The notes: a model not told the origin generated them from the letters alone. Counted from the first letter of the stretch, positions 1 through 9,142 are shown. The stretch is DNA of 32,095 nt from an uncultured Burkholderiales bacterium (GCA_951812315.1 CATOSA010000050.1:1-32095), one strand, 5' to 3'. Translations and numbers: made by a program.

Positions 1-230
1 TTTCCGGCGCTGCAATTGAGCAGGACATTGGCCGCTCCCTGGGATTGCGTAAATCGCTGGTCGAGGTTAGAGGCACGCGCCAGGTCAGCAAGACGGACAT
101 GCGCCTGAATGCATATATGCCGACCATCGACGTCGATCCGCAGAATTACCAGGTCCGGGCAGACGGTGAGTTACTCACGTGTGAGCCGGCGACATCTTTG
201 CCCATGGCGCAGCGCTACTTCCTGTTCTGA
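1..230 (+). CDS. ureC: Urease alpha subunit, C-terminal part
   Basis: This is the end of the catalytic nickel subunit of urease, which hydrolyses urea to ammonia and carbamate in the cytoplasm. The gene runs in from the left edge; the reading frame begins at base 3. The visible 75 residues contain the family's conserved tail: the [25 protein letters not shown] and ending PMAQRYFLF segments. The active-site lysine and histidines lie upstream, outside the window. The stop TGA is followed after two bases by the GTG start of ureE, so the genes are in one operon. I am very sure of the family. Confidence 0.96.
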   Translation, partial: SGAAIEQDIGRSLGLRKSLVEVRGTRQVSKTDMRLNAYMPTIDVDPQNYQVRADGELLTCEPATSLPMAQRYFLF

Positions 231-232
231 TC

Positions 233-784
233 GTGTTGACAATCTCGAAACATGCAACGGCGCAGTCCACTCACGATATTGAACTGGTGTTGCCGTTCGA
301 CTTGCGCCAGAAAAGCCGCTTGCGAACGGCTCTCGCTGATGGAGAAGAAGTTGGATTGTTTCTCGAACGCGGGCGCATCCTTCGCGATGGCGATTGCCTT
401 CTGGCCGACGACGGTCGGGTTGTAATTGTTCGCGCGAAAGCGGAGAAGGTGCTCCACATTTCTTGTTCCAGCGATCGTGATCTGGTTCGTGTTGCTTATC
501 ATTTGGGCAACCGCCATGTGCCACTTCAAGTCGGAAGTCAATGGATTCGAATTGCGCAAGATCACGTACTAAGAGAGATGGTCGAAGGACTGGGCGCGCA
601 AGTTAAATCCATCGAGGCCGCCTTCGAGCCCGAGGCAGGTGCCTATGGGGGGCATCACCACCATGGCGATTCAGAACATGGCGATTCAGAGAATGGCAAC
701 GCAGCGAAAGGCGGCGCAGCGAATAATGGCCCGGCCGTCATTCACGAATTTGGCCAGAAACACGCCACGGAGAACCGCGGTTGA
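233..784 (+). CDS. ureE: Urease accessory protein UreE, nickel metallochaperone
   Basis: UreE delivers nickel to the urease activation complex. The 183-residue protein has the N-terminal peptide-binding-like half and the C-terminal metal-binding half, with the conserved GNRHVPLQ segment (His95) and DHVL (His111). The tail from about residue 141 starts with four consecutive histidines and has more at 149, 171 and 177, as expected for a nickel-storing His-rich UreE. The start is GTG, two bases after the ureC stop. The tail is encoded by a 15-base tandem repeat (separate entry). The stop overlaps the TTG start of ureF as TTGA, suggesting coupled translation. Confidence 0.95.
   Translation: MLTISKHATAQSTHDIELVLPFDLRQKSRLRTALADGEEVGLFLERGRILRDGDCLLADDGRVVIVRAKAEKVLHISCSSDRDLVRVAYHLGNRHVPLQVGSQWIRIAQDHVLREMVEGLGAQVKSIEAAFEPEAGAYGGHHHHGDSEHGDSENGNAAKGGAANNGPAVIHEFGQKHATENRG
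662..736 (+). repeat. 15-base in-frame tandem repeat in the ureE tail
   Basis: Five 15-base units lie head to tail (662-676, 677-691, 692-706, 707-721, 722-736). The first two are nearly identical; the later ones are increasingly diverged. Because 15 is a multiple of three, they encode five pentapeptides, HGDSE twice and then Gly/Ala/Asn-rich variants, right after the His run. This looks like expansion of the metal-binding tail by slippage or unequal crossing over. Confidence 0.85.
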
Positions 785-1473
785 ATTCAACTGCTCTCGG
801 TCGCCTGTTGCGTCTGGCGAGTCCGGCGCTACCCATCGGCGCCTTCAGCTATTCGCAAGGCCTCGAGTGGGCTGCTGAGTCCGGGCAGGTATCCGATCAG
901 GATTCAACGCAAGAATGGATTGGATCTGTCCTGGCCGGCAGCATGGCGCGCTTCGAGTTACCGATGGTGGCCAGGATTTATCAGGCATGGCAAGGGAATG
1001 ACCCGGACGCAGCTGTCCGGTTCAACGCTGAATTCATCGCATCTCGCGAAACCGCAGAGCTGCGTGACGAATCGGTGCACATGGGACGCGCATTGCGCAC
1101 GGTCATTGTTTCGGACAATGTCTCGGGCGGTGAACTGGACGCATCCGCGCTGCAGCGGCTTCAGTCGATCGACGCGCTTGCATTCCCAACGAGCTTTGCG
1201 TTCGTCGCGGTTCATTGGAACCTGGCTCTGGCTGACGCGCTTACCGGATACGCCTGGTCCTGGCTTGAGAACCAGGTCACCGCGGCGATCAAACTGGTGC
1301 CCCTGGGACAGAGCGCCGGACAACGTATTATTGCGGGTTTGATGCCTGCCTGCGCGGGCGCGGTAGAAACCGCACTATCGATCAAACCTGATGACTGGTC
1401 GAACTTCTCGCCACTGTATGCGATAGCCAGCAGCAAACATGAACGGCAATACACACGATTGTTCAGATCCTGA
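781..1473 (+). CDS. ureF: Urease accessory protein UreF
   Basis: UreF is the all-helical accessory protein that joins UreD/UreH and UreG on apo-urease and acts as a gate for GTP-dependent nickel insertion. The 230-residue product has the usual length and hallmarks: LLRLASPALPIGAFSYSQGLEWA near the N terminus, RETAELRDE in the middle, and a C terminus ending HERQYTRLFRS. The TTG start overlaps the ureE stop by three bases. A start further in is possible but would cut into the conserved N terminus. The gene is in the operon ureC-ureE-ureF-ureG. Confidence 0.95.
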   Translation: MNSTALGRLLRLASPALPIGAFSYSQGLEWAAESGQVSDQDSTQEWIGSVLAGSMARFELPMVARIYQAWQGNDPDAAVRFNAEFIASRETAELRDESVHMGRALRTVIVSDNVSGGELDASALQRLQSIDALAFPTSFAFVAVHWNLALADALTGYAWSWLENQVTAAIKLVPLGQSAGQRIIAGLMPACAGAVETALSIKPDDWSNFSPLYAIASSKHERQYTRLFRS

Positions 1474-1527
1474 CGTCCATAATCAAGAACATGTTGAGGC
1501 GGGCGCAGCTAATTACTGGAGATTTTC

Positions 1528-2151
1528 ATGAGTAAGCAACCTTTACGCGTTGGCATTGGGGGTCCGGTCGGGTCCGGGAAAACGGCGCTGACCCTGGCGT
1601 TGTGCCGTGCCATGCGCGACAGCCTTGAGGTGGCAGTGGTCACCAACGACATTTACACGCGGGAGGACGCGGAATTCCTGGTCCGTAACGATGCGCTCGA
1701 CGCGGAACGCATCATTGGCGTGGAGACCGGCGGTTGTCCGCACACGGCGATTCGTGAAGACGCTTCGATGAATCTGGAAGCGCTTGGCCGTCTCGCGGCG
1801 CGTATCGGTAATCTGGATGTGGTTTTTGTCGAAAGCGGCGGTGACAATCTGGCAGCCACATTCTCGCCCGAGCTTTCCGACTTGACCTTGTACGTGATCG
1901 ACGTGTCGGCAGGAGACAAAATTCCGCGTAAGGGTGGTCCGGGTATCGTCAAGTCCGATCTACTCATCATCAACAAGATCGATCTTGCGCCAATGGTTGG
2001 CGCTTCTCTGGAGGTAATGGACCGAGACGCGCGCAAGATGCGAGGCGAGCGGCCGTTTGTGTTCAGCAACCTGAAAACGGGCGAAGGGCTTGACGAAATA
2101 TTGCGCTTTATCCGTGAGCAGGGAATGCTGCGCTCAAGAGAGGCTGCATAG
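1528..2151 (+). CDS. ureG: Urease accessory GTPase UreG
   Basis: UreG is the SIMIBI-class GTPase whose GTP hydrolysis drives nickel transfer to urease. The 207-residue protein has the P-loop GPVGSGKT at residues 12-19, the invariant Cys-Pro-His nickel motif at 70-72 ([13 protein letters not shown]), the ESGGDNL segment, and the NKID guanine-specificity motif near residue 150. It has the short N terminus of bacterial forms without a His-rich extension, so the nickel reservoir is in UreE instead. A ribosome site (ctggag) precedes the ATG. It lies 54 bases after ureF. Confidence 0.97.
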   Translation: MSKQPLRVGIGGPVGSGKTALTLALCRAMRDSLEVAVVTNDIYTREDAEFLVRNDALDAERIIGVETGGCPHTAIREDASMNLEALGRLAARIGNLDVVFVESGGDNLAATFSPELSDLTLYVIDVSAGDKIPRKGGPGIVKSDLLIINKIDLAPMVGASLEVMDRDARKMRGERPFVFSNLKTGEGLDEILRFIREQGMLRSREAA

Positions 2152-2201
2152 CAAGCAAATACGGTTTAGACTTCAGGCAGTCAGCTGCCGGAGGTATTGA
2201 A

Positions 2202-2681
2202 TTGGAAACTCTTGCAACAGTTCTGTCTCTCGCCAGGCGCTCGTGTCTGGCGCTCGCCTGTATCGCATTTTCTGCGACCGCACACGGCCTGGATGCCGTC
2301 GAGGCACTCGCAAATTCTGCCGATGCGATCGTTGTCGTTGAAGTGGCATTTGTACCGTACGGCGATCTCGTTCTTGTGCATGACGTCGTGCGAGGGGAGC
2401 CGGCTGGTCTGAGCAATGCCGGCGAATTGCTTGGAGATTGCCTGCCGGGCAAAGCGACCGTCAGGTCACTGGCCGCATCAGCAACAGGCGCGCAAGCCGA
2501 TATTTATAACGAAGCGCTGCAAATGGCGGCGTACACTGCAGTGATCTTTGTTCAGAATGCTGGCGATGCCAGTAGTGCCATTTGCGGCGATGCAATAGAT
2601 TCAACGGAGAACTGGCACAGCGATCCGCGATATCCGGCGTGGCGCAACACGCTTGACGCCTACCTTGATCGTCGCGGATAA
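2202..2681 (+). CDS. Unknown exported protein
   Basis: I do not recognise this 159-residue protein. The start chosen is TTG at 2202, seven bases after a GGAGG ribosome site. The N terminus looks like a signal peptide: arginines at 12-13, then a hydrophobic stretch SCLALACIAF ending near ATAHG. The rest is acidic and alanine-rich, with cysteines at about 87 and 130 that could form a disulfide in the periplasm. It lies 50 bases after ureG, where many urease clusters carry a nickel permease, but this protein lacks the multiple membrane helices of HupE/UreJ. A link to urease rests on position only. Confidence 0.6.
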   Translation: METLATVLSLARRSCLALACIAFSATAHGLDAVEALANSADAIVVVEVAFVPYGDLVLVHDVVRGEPAGLSNAGELLGDCLPGKATVRSLAASATGAQADIYNEALQMAAYTAVIFVQNAGDASSAICGDAIDSTENWHSDPRYPAWRNTLDAYLDRRG

Positions 2682-2720
2682 CTCCGGGCAGAACTTGTCG
2701 CGGATGACTCCGCGCAGGGG
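2671..2720. repeat. 26-base direct repeat, two copies
   Basis: Two adjacent copies of a 26-base unit beginning gtcgcggatracTCCG start at 2671 and 2697; the second differs at several positions and fades after about 2720. The first copy contains the stop codon of the preceding gene. It opens a gene-free stretch of about 350 bases (2682-3029) that otherwise holds two 14-base arrays and no convincing ORF. Confidence 0.65.
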
Positions 2721-2776
2721 TTATTGCAAGCTGCTGCCAGATACAGCGATTACCATCCAAGGTAATTGAGGGTTAC

Positions 2777-2818
2777 ATCGATCGCAATTAATCGATTGCA
2801 ATATGTCGATTGCAATTT
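2777..2818. repeat. 14-base tandem repeat, three copies
   Basis: Three consecutive 14-base units at 2777-2790, 2791-2804 and 2805-2818 share the core TCGATYGCAAT, with one to three differences. They lie in the gap between the unknown exported gene and the methyltransferase gene. The core does not look like a known regulator site to me. Confidence 0.75.
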
Positions 2819-2940
2819 GCAGCGACTGCTGACTGTGGCCGGTGCGTTGCACAATGCCGGCGCGGGCTGTTGTTGTTCCTGCGAAGCGATTATTTTGAAC
2901 GCATACGGGTTCGTAGCGGTCAGTTACCGAAGAATCGCAA

Positions 2941-3024
2941 GTTCAGGAAATTCGGGAGTGGAAAACCCAGTGAGGAAGACTCAGTGAGGAAAACTCGGTC
3001 AAGAAAACTCAGTGAATAGTGGAG
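2941..3024. repeat. 14-base tandem repeat, about six copies, upstream of the methyltransferase gene
   Basis: Units of 14 bases start at 2941, 2955, 2969, 2983, 2997 and 3011. The central ones have the consensus AGTGAGGAARACTC; the outer ones are more diverged. The last unit runs into the ribosome site of the next gene (GGAGG at 3021-3025). Its sequence is unlike the 2777 array although the period is the same. Confidence 0.8.
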
Positions 3025-3029
3025 GGGGT

Positions 3030-3863
3030 ATGTTTCATATTTTGTTAAAAACGGCTCGTCACAGTGTCCTTGTGATGGCCATGATGACTGCTTCGTCACT
3101 TGCCGGCGCGGATACCGGCGCGATGATCGAACAGGCAATGGTTGGAAACCATCGGTCGGACGCCTACAAGGCCCGAAATCAATACCGGCATCCGAAGCAA
3201 ACACTGTTGTTTTTCGGCCTTACACCGGACAAGACAGTTGTCGAAATCACACCCGGCAGAGGTTGGTATAGCGAGATACTGGGACCGGTACTGAGTGAGA
3301 AAGGGATTTTCTACCCGGCGGGCTATCGAATAACAGAGGACTCGCGCTCTTTTTTCCGGCGCATGGATGCCGATCTGCGTGCGAAGATCGCGGCGTCGCC
3401 CGGGTTGTATCGAAGTACCCAGATCATGTATTTCGACCGCAAAATGCCCGAGTTCGCCCCGCCGGGTTCGGCCGACCTGGTGCTGACCTTTCGCAATGTC
3501 CATAACTGGGCCAAGGCAGGTTCTGCCGAGACGATGTTCAGAGGGTTCTACGCTGCGCTTAAACCGGGCGGGGTACTCGGCGTGGTTGAACATCGCGCCA
3601 AACCCGGTACCTTATTGCAGCAGCAAATCCAGTCTGGTTACATGACCGAAGACTACGTCATAAATCTGGCGGAGAAGGCAGGTTTCCGTCTGGACGCGAA
3701 ATCACAGATCAATGCCAATCCAAAAGATACTGCAGATCATCCGGGTGGCGTGTGGAACCTGATGCCGTCATTGCGAAACGTGTCAGATGAAGACCTGCCC
3801 AGGATACGCGCTATCGGTGAATCGGATCGCATGACGATCCGATTCGTAAAGCCCCGGAACTGA
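3030..3863 (+). CDS. Exported methyltransferase-like protein (COG4798 type)
   Basis: The 277-residue protein resembles the 'predicted methyltransferase' family with a class I SAM-binding fold. Motif I is seen as VVEITPGRGWY at residues 70-80, followed by a motif II/III-like region (ADLVLTFRNVHNW) and the post-motif LKPGGVLGVVEHR. The N terminus (LLKTARHSVLVMAMMTASSLAGA) looks like a signal peptide, odd for a SAM enzyme but common in this family, so its real reaction is uncertain. I chose the ATG at 3030 after GGAGGGGG; an upstream GTG at 3012 is also in frame. An exported cupin follows. Confidence 0.75.
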   Translation: MFHILLKTARHSVLVMAMMTASSLAGADTGAMIEQAMVGNHRSDAYKARNQYRHPKQTLLFFGLTPDKTVVEITPGRGWYSEILGPVLSEKGIFYPAGYRITEDSRSFFRRMDADLRAKIAASPGLYRSTQIMYFDRKMPEFAPPGSADLVLTFRNVHNWAKAGSAETMFRGFYAALKPGGVLGVVEHRAKPGTLLQQQIQSGYMTEDYVINLAEKAGFRLDAKSQINANPKDTADHPGGVWNLMPSLRNVSDEDLPRIRAIGESDRMTIRFVKPRN

Positions 3864-4092
3864 GGCTTTTCAAGTGGCCGCGTCGCAGGTTTGTCCGGGT
3901 GTCTGCCCACTGTGATCATTGACAACTCGCAAAGCGATTGCGATCTCCAGCAAGAACAATCGAAGGTCGACCGTAATCGGCTCAGCAAGATAACGATCTA
4001 CAATGCGTGCAGTCTTGCAGCGAAACCGGAATGAGCGCCATGGTCGGGCACAGCAAGAACAAAAACATGATCGACAAAACAGGAGAAGCTGA

Positions 4093-4602
4093 GTGAGTGC
4101 ATATATCTTGAGGAACATGCCGCGCGCGTTGGTCATGTCGGTAACCATATTGGTCTTGCTCATGCCGCTGACAACGGTCATCGACAATGCCCATAGCGAC
4201 CAGCAAGGATTCGAAATCGTACAGGCAGGTGGGGAGGACTGGCAGTCAATCCCTGCACTCCCCGGTGTCAGTTATGCGAAAGTCTTTGGGGATCGGTCGC
4301 AGCCCGGCTTGTATATCGTTCGCGTACGTTTCGCACCATGGACGATGACGACACCGCACTATCACAACAATGATCGTCTCGTTGCCGTTGTTCAAGGCAC
4401 CTGGTATGCGGGGACCGACACGAAATTTGATCCGGAGAACACAACCGCAATAAGGCAAGGCGGTTACATGCTGCATCCGGCCGGAGGGGTTCACTTTGAC
4501 GGCGCAAAGTCGGAGACAGCGATTGTGCAAATCACCGGTACCGGGCCCAACGAGACCATTTTTCTTGACCCCAAACTCGGTCGAAGCCGCAAATTGAAGT
4601 AG
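4093..4602 (+). CDS. Exported cupin-domain protein
   Basis: The 169-residue protein has an N-terminal hydrophobic segment (residues 11-30, signal peptide or anchor) and one cupin barrel. Cupin motif 1 is PHYHNNDRLVAVVQGTWY, with His89 and His91; motif 2 is MLHPAGGVHFDGA, with His134. These would bind a metal. Substrate and reaction cannot be told from sequence. The start is GTG at 4093, preceded by AGGAG. A 229-base gap separates it from the methyltransferase-like gene; I see no gene or clear repeat in it. Confidence 0.75.
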   Translation: MSAYILRNMPRALVMSVTILVLLMPLTTVIDNAHSDQQGFEIVQAGGEDWQSIPALPGVSYAKVFGDRSQPGLYIVRVRFAPWTMTTPHYHNNDRLVAVVQGTWYAGTDTKFDPENTTAIRQGGYMLHPAGGVHFDGAKSETAIVQITGTGPNETIFLDPKLGRSRKLK

Positions 4603-4641
4603 CGGTAACAAAACGAAGGCGGCTATCATGCTGCCTCTTGT

Positions 4642-6348
4642 TTGTCTGATGAGGACAAGAGGGCATCCAATTTGTTACCTGATATCGAGATTGCGCAGCA
4701 GGCATCACTGAGGCGTATCAGTGAACTGGCTGAAGATCGGCTGGGCATCCCGGAAGATCAACTCGAGCCGTATGGCCATTACAAGGCCAAGATATCTTCC
4801 CCATATCTGGCCAGCCTGGCTGACAAACCCGACGGCAAGCTGATACTCGTCACTGCGATCAGTCCGACACCGGCCGGGGAGGGTAAAACAACAACGACCG
4901 TTGGTCTTGGCGATGCACTCAATCGCATTGGAAAAAAGGCCGTTATCTGCCTTCGCGAGCCCAGTCTCGGCCCGGTATTTGGTATGAAGGGCGGTGCTGC
5001 CGGCGGCGGCTACGCGCAGGTTGTTCCGATGGAAGATATCAACCTGCATTTCACCGGTGATTTCAATGCAATCCAGCTCGCCAACAACTTGCTTGCGGCG
5101 ATGCTCGATAACCATATCCACCACGGAAACTCGCTTGGTATCGACGTGCGCCGGGTTACCTGGCGAAGAGTGCTGGACATGAACGATCGCGGCTTGCGGT
5201 CGCTGGTCGTTTCGCTTGGCGGGCAAAGAAACGGGTTCCCGCGCGAAGATGGCTTCGACATTGTGGTTGCATCGGAAGTCATGGCGATTCTGTGCCTGGC
5301 TGAATCATTGGCTGATTTGAAGCATCGGCTCGGCAAGGTTGTCGTGGCGTATACCTGCGAGCAACGCCCGGTCCATGCTGCCGACCTGAAAGCCCACGGG
5401 GCGATGGCGGTATTGCTAAAAGATGCAATCAAACCGAATCTCGTGCAGACACTGGAGAACAACCCGGCCATTATTCATGGCGGTCCGTTCGCCAATATTG
5501 CGCACGGCTGCAACTCCGTCATTGCGACGCGTGCGGCGCTCAAACTTGGCGAATATGCGATTACCGAAGCGGGTTTTGGTGCAGACCTTGGCGCTGAGAA
5601 ATTTGTCGACATCAAGTGCCGGAAATCCGGCTTGCGGCCCGACGCATGTGTCATCGTCGCGACGATTCGCGCGCTCAAGTACCACGGCGGCGTGCAACGT
5701 GCAGCGCTTGAACAAGAAGACCTTGGCGCGCTCGACAAGGGGTTCGAAAATCTCGCACGGCATGTGCGCAACGTCCGCGACGTGTTCGGTTTTCCATGTG
5801 TCGTGTCGATCAATCACTTCACACATGACACGCCGGCTGAACTTAAACTGCTTGAAGACAAGTGCGCCGCGCTTGGCGTTGCAGTTGTTGTTGCACGTCA
5901 TTGGGCCGACGGTGGTGCCGGCGCCGAGGCGTTGGCGAAGCAGGTAGTCTCGTTGGCGGAGTCGGGTAGCGCAAATATGAAGCTGGTATACGAAGATGAT
6001 GCGACGCTGACGGCAAAGATAGAAGCGGTGGCCAAACGTGTGTACGGCGCGGCCCGCGTAACCATCAACAGCAAGGCGCAGGCGAGGCTGGACGAACTGG
6101 AACGCGAGGGTTACGGACACTTCCCCGTGTGTATCGCCAAAACGCAGTATTCGTTCTCCAGCGATGCCAGCCTGCGCGGTGCGCCGGAGGGGCATACGTT
6201 GACGGTTAGAGAATTACGTCTGTCCGCGGGTGCGGAATTTGTCGTCGTGATTTGCGGCGACGTCATGACCATGCCAGGTCTGCCGAAGGTACCTGCGGCA
6301 AGCCAGATTGACCTTGACGACGACGGAACAATCGTAGGATTGTTCTAG
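4642..6348 (+). CDS. fhs: Formate-tetrahydrofolate ligase
   Basis: This enzyme joins formate to tetrahydrofolate with ATP to give 10-formyl-THF, feeding one-carbon metabolism in the cytoplasm. The 568-residue length matches the family. Signatures include the N-terminal DIEIAQQA, the P-loop [11 protein letters not shown] (residues 76-86), the [24 protein letters not shown] region, DINLHFTGD, and the FAN(I)AHGCNS segment. The start is a TTG at 4642 without a clear ribosome site; another TTG at 4672 would also keep the conserved N terminus. A GltD-like iron-sulfur oxidoreductase follows 66 bases downstream, probably co-transcribed. Confidence 0.96.
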   Translation: MSDEDKRASNLLPDIEIAQQASLRRISELAEDRLGIPEDQLEPYGHYKAKISSPYLASLADKPDGKLILVTAISPTPAGEGKTTTTVGLGDALNRIGKKAVICLREPSLGPVFGMKGGAAGGGYAQVVPMEDINLHFTGDFNAIQLANNLLAAMLDNHIHHGNSLGIDVRRVTWRRVLDMNDRGLRSLVVSLGGQRNGFPREDGFDIVVASEVMAILCLAESLADLKHRLGKVVVAYTCEQRPVHAADLKAHGAMAVLLKDAIKPNLVQTLENNPAIIHGGPFANIAHGCNSVIATRAALKLGEYAITEAGFGADLGAEKFVDIKCRKSGLRPDACVIVATIRALKYHGGVQRAALEQEDLGALDKGFENLARHVRNVRDVFGFPCVVSINHFTHDTPAELKLLEDKCAALGVAVVVARHWADGGAGAEALAKQVVSLAESGSANMKLVYEDDATLTAKIEAVAKRVYGAARVTINSKAQARLDELEREGYGHFPVCIAKTQYSFSSDASLRGAPEGHTLTVRELRLSAGAEFVVVICGDVMTMPGLPKVPAASQIDLDDDGTIVGLF

Positions 6349-6414
6349 CACTCTGACGTCGATCTATTGGCCATCTATTTTCATTAACACTTTCAGTTTC
6401 TCTGTGGACCAACA

Positions 6415-8208
6415 TTGCGTACCGAACTCAACGCCGCGACCGCGCTCTCAATAACAACGGGCGACAGCACGTCAGCGCAGGACCTGCACTGGCTCGAACA
6501 GAACATTCCTTGCCAGGCCGCATGTCCGGCCGGTACTGATATCCCGGGCTATCTTGAGGCGGTCTATCAGGGCCGTTTTGCCGACGCGTACGAGATCAAC
6601 CTTCGCGACAATGTCTTTCCGGCGATTCTTGGCCGGGTGTGTTCGCGCCCCTGCGAGGATGCCTGCCGGCATGGCTGGGAAGGCAATGGCGAGCCGGTAG
6701 CGATATGTTTCTCCAAACGCTCCGCCGCTGACTTTGCTGATACGCCGCCGGTCGTTTTGCCGCCGCTATTTGCATCGTCAGGAAAACACGTCGCTATCGT
6801 CGGGGCCGGCGTAGCTGGTCTGGCAACGGCGCGTGATTTGGCGATGTTCGGTCACAAGGTAACGGTGTACGAGAAACATCGCAGCCCAGGCGGAATGCTC
6901 AATCAGGGTATTCCCGCATTTCGTTTGCCGCGCGACGTCATCGCCCGTGAAATCGGCCAAATCACGTCAATCGGCGTTGCAATCGAATGTGGCGTGGGCA
7001 TTGGTCGCGATGTGAAGATGGATGAATTGTTAAGCAGCCATGACGCGATCGTCCTGGCCGCCGGAACTCTGCGTCCAAATATGCTCGAACTTCCTGGCAG
7101 TGATCTGAACGGCGTCGAGCATGGCCTGGAATTCCTGCTTGAAGTGAATGAGGGCGGACGCCGTGAGATTGGTGAGCGGGTAGCCGTGATTGGCGGCGGT
7201 TACACCGCAATGGACTGCGCGCGAACTGCGCAACGGCTCGGGGCAGCTACAGCGACTTATTATCGGCGCGCCCGCGAGGACATGGTTGTGCTTCCGGGTG
7301 AGGTCGAGGAATTGCTCGCCGAAGGCTCCAGTCTTCAGAATCAATGTGCGCCGCTTGGTTTTGATGGCGAGGACCGTGTTTCCGGCGTTCGGTTGATCCG
7401 AACTGAACCGGGAGAGAGCGGAAAGGACAACCGCCGCTTGCCGCGGGAAATTGCCGGCAGTGAGTTTCTCGAGACGGCCGACAACGTCATTCTCGCCACT
7501 GGCCAGTTTCCGGATACTTCGTGGGTCGATGCTTCCCTTCGGCAGCAACTTGTCGCACGGGATGGCTGGTTGAACAGTGGTACAGCACACGCAACGGCAC
7601 ACCAGAAGATTTTTGTTGCCGGTGATTTTGCACTTGGCGCGACCACACTGATTCAGGCAATCGGTCATGCCAGAGACTGCGCGCGGAACGTCGATCGCAG
7701 TTTGATGGGAGTTGACCGGCTTGGCCGTTATGCCAGGGCGGAGCAGGCGTTTTATTCCAAGGCTGCTAACGGCCGCACCACCGGTCGCGTTGCCGATATG
7801 AATGTCATTTCGATTCACCCGATGCCGGTTTTGTCACCGGGCGAGCGGGTCGGCGATGCAGAAGTCGAAACCGGGTACCAACGCGACACTGCCAGCGACG
7901 CTGCGTCGCGATGCTACCTGTGCCACTACAAGTTCGAGATCAACGATGCCGAATGTGTGTTGTGCGATGAATGCCTGAAAGTCAAACCGGTACCTGATTG
8001 CATCGTTGAAATCGCCGCGCTCGAGCGCGACGATGAGGGCAGAACGGTCGGATATCGCCGTGTCGAGAGCGGCGGCACCGATTCGCTGTATTACAACAGG
8101 CTGTGGATTGACCAGAATCAGTGCATCCGCTGCGGACAATGTGAATCGGTTTGTCCAGTCAATGCGATTTCCATCCAGAAGGTCAGTCTCGCCGACCAGG
8201 CAGTCTGA
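6415..8208 (+). CDS. GltD-like FAD oxidoreductase with C-terminal ferredoxin domain
   Basis: The 597-residue protein has three parts. An N-terminal iron-sulfur domain as in glutamate synthase small chain has CQAAC at 33-37 and Cys76, Cys80, Cys84. A flavoprotein core has an FAD site (GAGVAGLATARD, about 130-141) and a second nucleotide site (GGGYTAMDCART) for NAD(P)H. The C-terminal part is cysteine-rich, with CYLC and CVLCDEC, and ends in a classical [4Fe-4S] motif CIRCGQCESVCP. It should move electrons between NAD(P)H and a partner via FAD and clusters. The partner is unknown; no large glutamate synthase subunit lies nearby. Its place after fhs suggests a role in one-carbon redox, which is inference. 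Start TTG. Confidence 0.85.
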   Translation: MRTELNAATALSITTGDSTSAQDLHWLEQNIPCQAACPAGTDIPGYLEAVYQGRFADAYEINLRDNVFPAILGRVCSRPCEDACRHGWEGNGEPVAICFSKRSAADFADTPPVVLPPLFASSGKHVAIVGAGVAGLATARDLAMFGHKVTVYEKHRSPGGMLNQGIPAFRLPRDVIAREIGQITSIGVAIECGVGIGRDVKMDELLSSHDAIVLAAGTLRPNMLELPGSDLNGVEHGLEFLLEVNEGGRREIGERVAVIGGGYTAMDCARTAQRLGAATATYYRRAREDMVVLPGEVEELLAEGSSLQNQCAPLGFDGEDRVSGVRLIRTEPGESGKDNRRLPREIAGSEFLETADNVILATGQFPDTSWVDASLRQQLVARDGWLNSGTAHATAHQKIFVAGDFALGATTLIQAIGHARDCARNVDRSLMGVDRLGRYARAEQAFYSKAANGRTTGRVADMNVISIHPMPVLSPGERVGDAEVETGYQRDTASDAASRCYLCHYKFEINDAECVLCDECLKVKPVPDCIVEIAALERDDEGRTVGYRRVESGGTDSLYYNRLWIDQNQCIRCGQCESVCPVNAISIQKVSLADQAV

Positions 8209-8220
8209 ATCGATCACGTC

Positions 8221-8244
8221 CGCTGTCGCTGGGCAGCGACAGCG
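8221..8244. terminator. Strong hairpin after the oxidoreductase gene
   Basis: A perfect 10-base inverted repeat, CGCTGTCGCT and AGCGACAGCG, is separated by the loop GGGC and begins 12 bases after the stop of the oxidoreductase gene. Only a weak T run (CTTTTC) follows some 15 bases later, so it is either an imperfect terminator or a 3' end stabiliser for the fhs transcript. Confidence 0.6.
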
Positions 8245-8362
8245 CTGGCGTCTCGCTTTTCAACTGCTATTGCTGCGCATATACTTTGTGTATTAATGGG
8301 GAAATCGCGCCTTCAGGCGATTTTCATTGTCGCAGTGCAGTAATACTTGTGCGGGGCAAACC

Positions 8363-8923
8363 GTGGCATTAATTCTGACGGTGGACTTGGCAGGGGTACC
8401 CAACCGTTGGGTGGTGGTCGATGACGCGATCACGTACTACGCGCGCCAGATGGTCGCGTGGTCGCTCGGTAGCGTCGTTGCCACGTACCGCGGTGGCTAC
8501 TCGCGCGTGACCGGTGAGCGTTCGCAACTCTCCACGCGCAGCATTATCGCGATCAAGGGCGCTGTGGACTTCATGAAGGGTAATCATGAGCCGCATCTCT
8601 CGAACGCAGCGCTGTTTTCACGTGACCGTCAGGTGTGCGCGTATTGTGGCGACCGGTATCGCGAACGAAACCTGTCCCGCGACCACGTTATTCCGGTGTT
8701 TATGAACGGCAAGGACCGCTGGATGAACGTGGTCACCGCATGTCGCGCCTGTAACATTCGCAAAGGCGGGCGCACGCCCGAGGCGGCGCGTATGCCGCTG
8801 TTGTATCTGCCATACATTCCGAATCGCTATGAGCATCTGATCCTTCAAAATCGCCGCATCCTCCAGGATCAGATGGAATATTTAATGACGAAAGTGCCAA
8901 AGCACAGCCGCTTACACGGCTGA
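8363..8923 (+). CDS. HNH endonuclease family protein
   Basis: This 186-residue protein belongs to a family of stand-alone HNH proteins common in gammaproteobacteria. A treble-clef zinc site is formed by CAYC (Cys92, Cys95) and CRAC (Cys127, Cys130). The catalytic segment is RDHVIP (Asp107, His108), with Asn122 and Asn131 as further HNH positions. The N-terminal region is an alpha/beta segment of unknown role. I chose GTG at 8363, giving MALILTVDLAG, because it matches the start of relatives; an in-frame upstream start at 8327 would add 12 residues. It seems monocistronic: a hairpin lies before it and a terminator after it. Its target is not known. Confidence 0.85.
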   Translation: MALILTVDLAGVPNRWVVVDDAITYYARQMVAWSLGSVVATYRGGYSRVTGERSQLSTRSIIAIKGAVDFMKGNHEPHLSNAALFSRDRQVCAYCGDRYRERNLSRDHVIPVFMNGKDRWMNVVTACRACNIRKGGRTPEAARMPLLYLPYIPNRYEHLILQNRRILQDQMEYLMTKVPKHSRLHG

Positions 8924-9013
8924 GAGCCGACAAACCAGTGGAACCGTTTGTAGATCGAGCACAGATGTGCCGACAAAGCCGGTAACCTGGGTGCCCTGAC
9001 AGTTGAACTGGAG

Positions 9014-9041
9014 AAGCCGGTCGAAGATGCCGGCTTTTTTT
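9014..9041 (+). terminator. Rho-independent terminator
   Basis: A 7-base stem (AAGCCGG at 9014-9020 with CCGGCTT at 9030-9036), a 9-base loop and a run of T to 9041 form a typical intrinsic terminator, about 90 bases after the HNH gene. Confidence 0.85.
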
Positions 9042-9142
9042 AATGCGTGGACTTGTGCATCGGGAAGCAGCCAATGAACAAATCGGCATAGAATTGATCG
9101 TAGTTGTTGATCATGACTGTGTGAGCATGCCCTGGAGCCCAT

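Noticed and set aside
2108..2452. Minus-strand ORF across the end of ureG
   Set aside because: It overlaps two plus-strand genes with better support and has no family resemblance; a frame shadow.
2202..2681. Nickel permease HupE/UreJ after ureG
   Set aside because: Only one hydrophobic segment, the signal peptide, is present; the family has several membrane helices.
2766..3019. Short plus-strand ORFs in the repeat-rich gap
   Set aside because: They are open only because of the 14-base repeats and have no ribosome site or recognisable protein.
5416..6195. 259-codon minus-strand ORF inside fhs
   Set aside because: Antisense to a well supported gene and without recognisable domains.
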